Below are positions 1-3,396 of a stretch of DNA of 5,841 bases, in pieces. The stretch lies in contig WFRQ01000407.1 in assembly GCA_015486425.1 (NCBI GenBank), positions 1-5,841 on the forward strand, given 5' to 3'. The position numbers and the translations under genes were made by a program. Source of the stretch: Deltaproteobacteria bacterium. GTDB taxonomy: Bacteria; Desulfobacterota; Dissulfuribacteria; Dissulfuribacterales; QOAL01. Positions within the stretch are counted from its first letter, which is position 1, and every line of letters starts with the position of its first letter. The notes below the pieces were generated by a model that saw only the letters and a program-made list of their open reading frames with translations, did not search any database and was not told where the DNA came from.

Positions 1-125
1 AGCCGAACTTCAATCACAAAATCCTCAACGTAGCCCGGCTACGCCTGCGGTTTTGCTCAATCAGTTCAACTCAGCCTGACCCAAATCTGAGCGCGCCATC
101 ATCCAACTTATTTTTGGACAGCCCC
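1..125. mobile_element. Probable terminal fragment of an insertion sequence (truncated by window edge)
   Basis: The stretch ends in TTTTTGGACAGCCCC, which read outwards is GGGGCTGTCC, the usual look of an IS terminal inverted repeat. A reverse-complement copy of this tip is found at 682-704 (21 of 23 bases identical, 17 contiguous). The interior of the element would lie to the left, outside the window, so no transposase is visible. The three bases after the end (TTA, 126-128) could be part of a target duplication, but the other flank is not in view. The family cannot be named from this piece. The call rests on the repeated tip only. Confidence 0.35.
18..54. repeat. Imperfect palindrome inside the IS-end fragment
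   Basis: CGTAGCC (29-35) and GGCTACG (37-43) form a perfect 7-bp stem around a single C. Weaker pairing continues outwards to AAAA (18-21) and TTTT (51-54). On the plus strand the T-rich 3' flank could make it a weak terminator, either for the element's transposase gene or against read-through. It may also be a dispersed palindromic repeat. Confidence 0.4.
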
Positions 126-128
126 TTA
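106..128. repeat. Inverted repeat copy A (IS-tip sequence)
   Basis: This 23-bp sequence matches the reverse complement of 682-704 at 21 positions, with TTTTGGACAGCCCCTTA shared exactly. The two copies point away from each other and enclose 553 bp that contain the tRNA gene. This is what two separate IS copies, or two halves of a rearranged one, would leave on either side of the locus. Confidence 0.7.
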
Positions 129-141
129 GGTTTTAGAATCC

Positions 142-170
142 TTGACAATATACTGCTGCAATGGTATCGA
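142..170 (+). promoter_or_regulatory. Putative sigma-70 type promoter of the tRNA-Arg gene
   Basis: A consensus -35 TTGACA (142-147) is followed after 17 bp by TATCGA (165-170), which keeps the first three bases and only part of the -10 consensus. The predicted start near 177 would give a short 5' leader before the mature tRNA at 184. There are only about 17 bp between the IS end and the -35 box, so the promoter survived the adjacent IS insertion or was restored after it. Confidence 0.55.
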
Positions 171-183
171 AAGGTCGTTTTTT

Positions 184-259
184 GCCCCCGTAGCTCAGGG
201 GATAGAGCACAGGATTCCTAATCCTGGTGTCGCATGTTCGAATCATGCCGGGGGCACCA
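184..259 (+). tRNA. tRNA-Arg, anticodon CCT
   Basis: This is a complete 76-base cloverleaf. The acceptor arm GCCCCCG (184-190) pairs with CGGGGGC (249-255), followed by discriminator A256 and an encoded CCA (257-259). The anticodon stem CAGGA (210-214)/TCCTG (222-226) closes the 7-base loop TTCCTAA with anticodon CCT at 217-219, which reads the AGG arginine codon. The T loop carries TTCGAAT (237-243). Its 3' part and trailer recur at 1638-1695, so the gene is the likely integration target of a small element. The copy here is the intact, functional one. In the standard model its 5' half is host DNA and its 3' end was supplied by the element. Confidence 0.97.
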
Positions 260-271
260 GTAAATTCAAGG
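208..271 (+). repeat. Putative attL: tRNA 3' portion plus trailer, direct repeat copy 1
   Basis: These 64 bases recur at 1638-1695 with perfect identity except for a 6-base gap. Bases 222-271 (50 bp) match 1646-1695 exactly, and 208-219 match 1638-1649 exactly. The repeat covers the anticodon arm to the CCA end and 12 bases of trailer. It is the usual footprint of tyrosine-recombinase integration at a tRNA 3' end, which rebuilds the tRNA on one side and leaves a partial copy on the other. Divergence begins at 272 versus 1696. Confidence 0.8.
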
Positions 272-301
272 ACTTACAGTTTTTCGCTGTAAGTCCTTTT
301 T
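268..301 (+). terminator. Rho-independent terminator of tRNA-Arg
   Basis: A perfect 12-bp stem, AAGGACTTACAG (268-279) with CTGTAAGTCCTT (287-298), encloses a 7-base loop and runs into a T tract (297-301). It begins 9 bases after the tRNA CCA. The first four bases of the 5' arm belong to the direct repeat shared with 1638-1695; the rest is specific to this side. Confidence 0.9.
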
Positions 302-306
302 CCTTT

Positions 307-326
307 TTGGGTCACCTATTGGTCAC
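307..326. repeat. Short direct repeat GGTCAC, possible recombinase arm sites
   Basis: TTGGGTCAC (307-315) and TTGGTCAC (319-326) place two GGTCAC cores exactly 11 bp apart, about one helical turn, just inside the putative attL. Tyrosine integrases bind short direct repeats (arm-type sites) flanking the core on the element side. This fits in position and spacing, but two copies of 6 bp are weak evidence. Confidence 0.3.
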
Positions 327-344
327 TCCCCTGCAAGAATCCAC

Positions 345-374
345 AAAAAAACCGCCTCCCGTGAAGAGAGACGG
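345..374 (-). terminator. Rho-independent terminator of the minus-strand small reading frames
   Basis: On the minus strand, CCGTCTCTC pairs with GGGAGGCGG around a 5-base loop (stem arms at 366-374 and 352-360, two G-U pairs) and is followed by seven T residues (345-351). It starts 6 bases after the TAA at 381-383. This supports a real transcript, past or present, coming from the right on the minus strand. Confidence 0.75.
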
Positions 375-380
375 CTTGTT

Positions 381-494
381 TTAAGCCTGAGATTGCAGCC
401 AGGGCAGGGCATGTCTATATTTCACCTGAATTGAGCGTTTCAAAAGTTTGAAGAATCTTTTTTCTACGATATTAAAAGGACTTATCTCTATCAT
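381..494 (-). CDS. Short hypothetical protein or C-terminal gene remnant (37 aa)
   Basis: This minus-strand frame starts MIEISPFNIVEKRFF and ends WLQSQA, directly before a strong terminator. It is basic, with a KRFFKLLKRS stretch, and no family is recognised. The frame is open upstream to about position 549 without a clear start, and the intervening residues (SEDGNPEGFQNLKT) look protein-like. The coding signal may therefore continue into the 35-aa frame at 532-639 through a one-base frameshift, giving a single broken gene of roughly 85-90 codons. No Shine-Dalgarno sequence stands before this ATG, which favours a remnant over an independent small gene. Confidence 0.35.
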   Translation of the reverse strand: MIEISPFNIVEKRFFKLLKRSIQVKYRHALPWLQSQA

Positions 495-531
495 AGTCTT
501 CAAATTTTGAAACCCTTCGGGATTGCCGTCT

Positions 532-639
532 TCACTGCATCTCCTTTGTAATCGGAATCCTCATATAGCCGACTATTATGGGAATTCCTTTTTCACGGAT
601 ATGCAGCAAATCCGAATAATCGCTCAATTCAGGTTTCAT
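532..639 (-). CDS. Short hypothetical protein or N-terminal gene remnant (35 aa)
   Basis: This minus-strand frame begins MKPELSDYSDLLHIREK, continues with a hydrophobic patch (GIPIIVGYMRIPI) and stops at TGA (532-534). AGGG about 8 bases before the ATG could serve as a ribosome site. Just past the break, the +1-shifted frame continues with plausible sequence to 381, suggesting that this and the 37-aa frame are halves of one frameshifted gene. The IS-tip repeat lies only 43 bp upstream of the start, so the promoter was probably removed. No known family is recognised. An AAAGGAG motif near 541-547 precedes a GTG frame of only 11 codons, which is not credible. Confidence 0.3.
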   Translation of the reverse strand: MKPELSDYSDLLHIREKGIPIIVGYMRIPITKEMQ

Positions 640-681
640 CAAGGCACCCTACACACAGGCCATGCGCCGCCTCTGTTTTTG

Positions 682-704
682 TAAGGGGCTGTCCAAAATT
701 AACT
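682..704. repeat. Inverted repeat copy B (IS-tip sequence)
   Basis: This is the reverse-complement partner of 106-128: GGGGCTGTCCAAAA starting at 685, preceded by TAA. If it is an IS left end, the element would extend to the right from 685. No transposase frame or matching right end is found between here and the second tRNA copy, so it appears to be an orphan end of a deleted IS. Confidence 0.65.
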
Positions 705-1015
705 TCCCGATTTCCGATTTTATCATGCAGGGTGCGTACGACGTACTTTAATATTTTTCGTATGCTCCGGTATCGCTTGTACCAAAACCCCAGTTTGGGC
801 ACCAACCCTGAAAACCTGTTACTGGAATTGCTCTTTCCTTCTATTTTGTCGTACGTTCCCCCCCTTGGACAGGGCATATACATAATTTATTTTTACGATA
901 ATTTACTGCGTTAAATAGCTTTTATGTTAAAGCCTATGGATTGATTCCATCCCCTTAGACTGTTATTTCCGAGCATTTCTGTTTTTTTCTCTTTGAAGAT
1001 TGTTCCAAGAATAGG
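705..1015. other. AT-rich gene-free stretch, possible decayed IS interior
   Basis: No frame here has both a plausible ribosome site and protein-like sequence. Frames of 60-85 codons exist on both strands, but they overlap one another and are low in complexity. A CCCTTGGACAGGG motif near 862-874 shares TTGGACAG with the IS tip but lacks its outer bases. The base composition is clearly richer in A+T than the right half of the window, fitting horizontally acquired or decaying DNA. Confidence 0.4.
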
Positions 1016-1044
1016 TTGTGTTTTTTCTATAACGTCTGTATTAT
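1016..1044 (+). promoter_or_regulatory. Candidate promoter of the winged-helix gene
   Basis: TTGTGT (1016-1021) is followed after 17 bp by TATTAT (1039-1044), a good -10 with a weak -35. Transcription from about 1051 would give a leader of some 39 bases ending in AAAAAAGG (1076-1083), six bases before the ATG at 1090. No operator-like palindrome is evident. Confidence 0.4.
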
Positions 1045-1089
1045 GTATGTATAACTTTAAACTGCGAGCGTCAACAAAAAAGGTACAGT

Positions 1090-1425
1090 ATGGAAAATCA
1101 ACAAAGAAAAGTTGTTTTAGAGGTAATAGAGACCATGTTAGAGCTACAGTTAAGGAGTGTTCGGACAATGCTCAACAAAGAGGAGGTCGTGGTTAATACG
1201 GTACAGCGACGTGGAAGGAAACGCAAGTCACTTGTCGACCTGAGCGTTGAATTACTTACAGACAAACAACAGCCTATGCATGTAGACGAACTGGTTGAAC
1301 TTCTTTTGGAGCGTTATGGTCGAGTAACCGACAGAGATTCTCTTTCAAGTGCTTTGGCCAAAAAAGCAAAGCAGGGAAAGCTGGTTCGGCGCGTGTCTCC
1401 GGCAACCTTTGAACTTCTCAAGTAA
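1090..1425 (+). CDS. Small winged-helix (HARE-HTH-like) DNA-binding protein, 111 aa
   Basis: The start is supported by a purine-rich AAAAAAGG ending six bases before the ATG. The N-terminal 40 residues are charged and probably helical (VVLEVIETMLELQLRS), followed by a basic linker RRGRKRKS. The C-terminal part, about residues 47-111, reads as a winged helix: helix LVDLSVELL, then PMHVDELVELLLERYG, then a recognition-like helix DRDSLSSALAKKAKQG, and a wing ending in RVSPATFEL. The pattern 'P-hydrophobic-x-(V/I)-x-E-L ... F/V-R-x-x-P-x-TF-x-L' is typical of HARE-HTH domains, which occur in restriction, chromatin and RNA polymerase delta proteins. The helical N terminus may dimerise. It is the only intact gene between the two att repeats, so it may be the element's regulator or cargo. 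The exact role is unknown. The family call is by pattern only. Confidence 0.7.
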   Translation: MENQQRKVVLEVIETMLELQLRSVRTMLNKEEVVVNTVQRRGRKRKSLVDLSVELLTDKQQPMHVDELVELLLERYGRVTDRDSLSSALAKKAKQGKLVRRVSPATFELLK

Positions 1426-1426
1426 A

Positions 1427-1621
1427 ACCAAAGAGGTGGGTGATGCCGTCGCATCACGTCTGCAACAATACGATGCCGAACTGCATGGTATCACAGTGGA
1501 TGTCGAGGAAAAAGTATCTCATTCCCGTGGCCGCTCGCCCAAGAATGGAAAACGTAAGGTGTCACGTATACGTTATATTCTGAAAGCATGTATGGAAGAG
1601 AAAAGTGCTAAAGAGAGTTGA
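1427..1621 (+). pseudogene. Decayed coding remnant, possibly from an IS1634/IS4-type transposase
   Basis: A frame +1 to the winged-helix gene is open across that gene's stop codon and runs to TGA at 1619-1621. Beyond the stop it reads like protein: TKEVGDAVASRLQQYDAELHG, then VEEKVSHSRGRSPKNGKRK and SRIRYILKACMEEKSAKES. The order 'DA-x-x-x-x-L ... V-x-x-x-x-RGR-x-(P)K ... Y-x-L/I' resembles the middle of IS1634-type transposases, where an RGRP-K motif follows a charged helix. This is a memory-based resemblance, not an alignment. There is no convincing start codon with a ribosome site in this frame. Alternatively it is the original C-terminal extension of the upstream protein, lost by a single-base frameshift near 1425. 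Confidence 0.35.
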
Positions 1622-1637
1622 ATAGGGAAAACACAGT

Positions 1638-1695
1638 CACAGGATTCCTGGTGTCGCATGTTCGAATCATGCCGGGGGCACCAGTAAATTCAAGG
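1638..1695 (+). repeat. Putative attR: partial tRNA-Arg copy, direct repeat copy 2
   Basis: This copy has the tRNA-Arg 3' part (from the 5' arm of the anticodon stem to CCA at 1681-1683 or thereabouts) and the 12-base trailer, identical to 208-271 except for six missing bases. The missing bases lie between two TCCT tetramers of the anticodon loop and stem, so the 3' arm of the anticodon stem cannot form. There is no D arm or acceptor 5' strand, so it is not a working tRNA. It marks the right boundary of the inserted element. Confidence 0.8.
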
Positions 1696-1730
1696 GGTTA
1701 TGGCTTGACCAGCCATGGCTCCTTTTTTTT
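1692..1730 (+). terminator. Rho-independent terminator after the partial tRNA copy
   Basis: AAGGGGTTATGGCT (1692-1705) pairs with AGCCATGGCTCCTT (1711-1724) with three G-U pairs around a 5-base loop, then runs into T8 (1723-1730). In the insertion model this is the original host terminator of tRNA-Arg, displaced by about 1.4 kb. Confidence 0.8.
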
Positions 1731-1864
1731 GAGATGTTTTGTATTACTCCAGTACTACCAACGGCAAGGCTCATAGTCGTTGCGCCGTTTCCTCCCGGTA
1801 TTCCGCATAACAGTGTAATGCGTGATGGAATCGGGTAGTCTGGTTATATGCGCAGGGGGAATGT
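1731..1864. other. Gene-free spacer with two imperfect hairpins
   Basis: No coding frame is supported. Two structures are visible: ACGGCAA (1761-1767) facing TTGCGCCGT (1780-1788), and CCCG-ATTCC-GCAT (1794-1808) facing ATGC-GGAAT-CGGG (1818-1835) with internal bulges. ACTACC (1754-1759) and GGTAGT (1834-1839) are also complementary. Neither hairpin has a T tract on the minus strand, so they are not textbook terminators for the convergent metalloprotease gene, though the position fits 3'-end formation or transcript protection. Confidence 0.4.
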
Positions 1865-2638
1865 TCAGACGTATGCGTTGATTATTGAACCGGCTGCAGC
1901 AGGCACTGCCTGTGCTGTGGCTGAGGAATCTGTTCCGGAAGGTGTGGATGCGGCTGAGGGCCTGTTGCCTGTGTGCTGAGTTTTTCCTGCCTGGTGTGCC
2001 TGGTCTTCTCCCTCTGCCTGCATCTTTGCAAGTTCTGCTGCTGCCTCTGCCATTTTTCTTCCCGCCTGGGCAGCTATGGCACGGTCCTGTGCTGATGGCC
2101 TTGCCGGAGCAAGGGCTGCCTTTCGTACGGTCTCCATCTTCCTGATGGTGGCTTTGGGGTCTTTTTCTTCAGAGGTATCTATGGAAACCTCTCCGCCTAT
2201 GGCATATTTTTTCCCGTCCGGTCCTGTCTGATAGTGATAGGATGCGCCGCTTCTGACATACCTTCCGCCTGCTGCTATGTGGGCCTGTTCGTGGGCATGG
2301 ACTTCCCTGTCTCTCTGCTGCAGTTCCTCAAGCTGGCGCAGTTCTTCCTGATTCAGTTCGTGACCATCAGGTGCTTTTGGTTCCTGTGAGGTAGATATTC
2401 CATGTCCGTTCCTGCCACTGTCTCTGCCTGCCTTGCTGCTTTCTCCACTGCTTTCAGCCCTGCTGCCTTTGGATATACTGACGGTATCCTGCCGCGTGTC
2501 TGCGGATTTTTCCGCTGTCATATCTGCACGCACTGCAACATGGGGCATTCCCATGGCAGGTGAAGCGGGTATGTGGGAAGGAGTTATGTTCATGGTCTTG
2601 ATATGAAATGCATCCTGGATTGAGCGCCTGACATGCAT
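1865..2638 (-). CDS. SprA-related putative metalloprotease (CJM1_0395-type family), 257 aa
   Basis: Residues 116-120 are HEQAH, the zinc-binding HExxH motif, in the context REVHAHEQAHIAAGG. It is followed by GASYHYQTGPDGKKYAIGGEVSID (about 131-154), a block characteristic of SprA-related putative metalloproteases. A charged helix (residues 95-112, ELNQEELRQLEELQQRD) precedes the motif, and an Ala/Gln/Lys-rich helical segment (about 163-210) follows it. The first 90 and last 45 residues are low-complexity, Ser/Ala/Gly-rich and probably disordered. No signal peptide or membrane segment is seen, so it is presumably cytosolic or exported by another route. The substrate is unknown and protease activity is inferred from the motif only. 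Start: the ATG at 2638 has an AAGAG ribosome site 8 bases upstream; Met16 (MNITPSHIP) is a possible alternative. It is divergent from lexA across 112 bp. Confidence 0.85.
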   Translation of the reverse strand: MHVRRSIQDAFHIKTMNITPSHIPASPAMGMPHVAVRADMTAEKSADTRQDTVSISKGSRAESSGESSKAGRDSGRNGHGISTSQEPKAPDGHELNQEELRQLEELQQRDREVHAHEQAHIAAGGRYVRSGASYHYQTGPDGKKYAIGGEVSIDTSEEKDPKATIRKMETVRKAALAPARPSAQDRAIAAQAGRKMAEAAAELAKMQAEGEDQAHQAGKTQHTGNRPSAASTPSGTDSSATAQAVPAAAGSIINAYV

Positions 2639-2641
2639 TCT

Positions 2642-2656
2642 GATAACTCTTTTATC
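2642..2656 (-). promoter_or_regulatory. Small hairpin presenting the metalloprotease ribosome site
   Basis: On the minus-strand transcript, GATAA and TTATC pair around the loop AAGAG. The loop is the only Shine-Dalgarno-like sequence before the ATG at 2638. A 5-bp AU-rich stem is weak, so regulation is speculative. Confidence 0.25.
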
Positions 2657-2659
2657 GTC

Positions 2660-2682
2660 TTTTTATGGCATGAGCATAAAAA
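2660..2682. promoter_or_regulatory. Palindrome in the divergent intergenic region, candidate operator
   Basis: TTTTTATG (2660-2667) and CATAAAAA (2675-2682) are perfect 8-bp inverted arms around a 7-bp spacer. It lies 22 bp upstream of the metalloprotease start, where a repressor would act on that gene. Its sequence does not resemble the LexA box, so it would belong to another regulator. It is too AT-rich for a strong terminator. Confidence 0.35.
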
Positions 2683-2690
2683 TTTCCCTT

Positions 2691-2701
2691 CATGATTCAT
2701 G
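2691..2701. promoter_or_regulatory. Short palindrome CATGATTCATG
   Basis: Two 5-bp arms flank one central T, 14 bp before the -35 box of lexA. It could be a regulator half-site pair or chance. Confidence 0.2.
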
Positions 2702-2714
2702 TTTCAAAATCGTA

Positions 2715-2743
2715 TTGACACATGAACAAATGTTCACTACAAT
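2715..2743 (+). promoter_or_regulatory. Promoter of lexA-dnaE
   Basis: A perfect -35 TTGACA (2715-2720) and -10 TACAAT (2738-2743, 5 of 6) are separated by the ideal 17 bp. The start point expected about 7 bases after the -10 falls at 2750-2751, next to or on the lexA ATG. No Shine-Dalgarno sequence lies between the promoter and the ATG. Confidence 0.85.
2724..2735. promoter_or_regulatory. LexA (SOS) box in the lexA promoter spacer
   Basis: GAACAAATGTTC fits the GAACRNRYGTTC consensus (Cheo/DinR box) exactly. The symmetry extends to TGAACA/TGTTCA (2723-2736). Lying wholly between -35 and -10, bound LexA would exclude RNA polymerase, giving autorepression relieved by DNA damage. Confidence 0.88.
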
Positions 2744-2750
2744 AACTTTC

Positions 2751-3380
2751 ATGGAACTTACAGAGAGACAGAGACAGGTGCTTGATTTCATCAGGCAGCA
2801 CATAATGGAGCAGGGAATCGCACCTTCTGTGCGGGAGATATGCGCCCATTTCGGGCTCAGAGGGCCTGCCGGTATCCACAGGATACTTAAGGCCTTGGAA
2901 AACAAGGGGTTTCTTACTTCAACGCCAGGCAAGAAACGTTCATGGCGCCTTACGGAAAAGGTAAGACCGGGAGGTATCACAGGCGGCATACCTCTCCTGG
3001 GGCAGATTGCCGCAGGCCTTCCAATCGAGGCACAGGAAAACCGGATTGAAGAGCTGCCTGTGGATTGTGCCGGTCTGTTTGGAAGGGATTCCTGCTTTGC
3101 CCTTTATGTCAGGGGTGATTCCATGATTGACGCTCACATAGCCGATGGTGACATTGCCGTTATCCAGCCTGCCGAGGAGGTAAATGACGGCGATATAGCA
3201 GCGGTTCTTGTTGAAGGCCTCCTGCCTGAGGCCACCCTTAAGATTGTAAGGAGACGCAACGGCGCAATTGAGCTTCATGCGGCAAATCCCCTGTACGAGC
3301 CCATGATATTCAGTGCACGGAAGGCAGCAGGGGTCAGGGTGCTGGGCAGGCTTGCAGGCATTATCAGAAGAACTCCATAA
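2751..3380 (+). CDS. lexA: LexA repressor, SOS regulator (209 aa)
   Basis: LexA dimers repress SOS genes and self-cleave when stimulated by RecA filaments on single-stranded DNA. The N terminus begins MELTERQRQVLDFI, the usual opening of the family, followed by the winged helix-turn-helix (about residues 26-66, SVREICAHFGLRGPAGIHRILKAL). The cleavage site is Ala88-Gly89 in IAAGLP. The catalytic serine is Ser124 in RGDSM and the general base is Lys164 in TLKIV, matching the E. coli order and spacing (84/85, 119, 156). Length is normal. The start at 2751 is chosen because it matches the family's N terminus and lies just downstream of the promoter; an in-frame ATG at 2670 would lie upstream of the promoter. 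The recognition-helix region GPAGIHRI differs from the E. coli one, consistent with the GAAC-type box. The gene probably forms an operon with dnaE 16 bases downstream. Confidence 0.96.
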   Translation: MELTERQRQVLDFIRQHIMEQGIAPSVREICAHFGLRGPAGIHRILKALENKGFLTSTPGKKRSWRLTEKVRPGGITGGIPLLGQIAAGLPIEAQENRIEELPVDCAGLFGRDSCFALYVRGDSMIDAHIADGDIAVIQPAEEVNDGDIAAVLVEGLLPEATLKIVRRRNGAIELHAANPLYEPMIFSARKAAGVRVLGRLAGIIRRTP

Positions 3381-3386
3381 GCAGAC

Positions 3387-3394
3387 AGGGGGAG
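3387..3394 (+). promoter_or_regulatory. Ribosome-binding site of dnaE
   Basis: AGGGGGAG lies in the 16-base gap after the lexA stop and ends two bases before the ATG. The purine run allows several pairings at 2-6 base spacing. It sets the dnaE start at 3397, and no promoter or terminator fits in the gap. Confidence 0.6.
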
Positions 3395-3396
3395 TC

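Noticed and set aside
142..384. 80-codon plus-strand frame across the tRNA gene
   Set aside because: It overlaps the whole tRNA and its terminator, has no ribosome site, and its sequence is explained by the RNA gene.
858..880. TTGGACAGGG motif as the missing right end of the IS starting at 685
   Set aside because: Only 8 bases match the tip, and the outermost bases, which transposases need, differ.
629..914. Opposed frames of 84 (minus) and 60 (plus) codons around the IS-tip repeat
   Set aside because: They overlap each other, cross the inverted repeat and show no domain or ribosome site; no known protein is recognised.
911..1196. Frames of 85 (minus) and 67 (plus) codons in the AT-rich stretch
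   Set aside because: They overlap the better supported winged-helix gene and its promoter and look like chance frames.
1443..1583. Short frame starting MPSHHVCNN after a GAGG motif
   Set aside because: The ribosome site is well spaced, but the Met/His/Cys-rich product resembles no protein, and the +2 frame over the same bases is more protein-like.
1885..2145. 86-codon plus-strand frame opposite the metalloprotease
   Set aside because: It is the antisense of an Ala/Gln-rich coding segment, which gives a Leu/Pro-rich artefact.
2670..2750. 27-codon N-terminal extension of LexA from the ATG at 2670
   Set aside because: It would start upstream of the -35 box and LexA box, and the added residues are not part of the LexA family.
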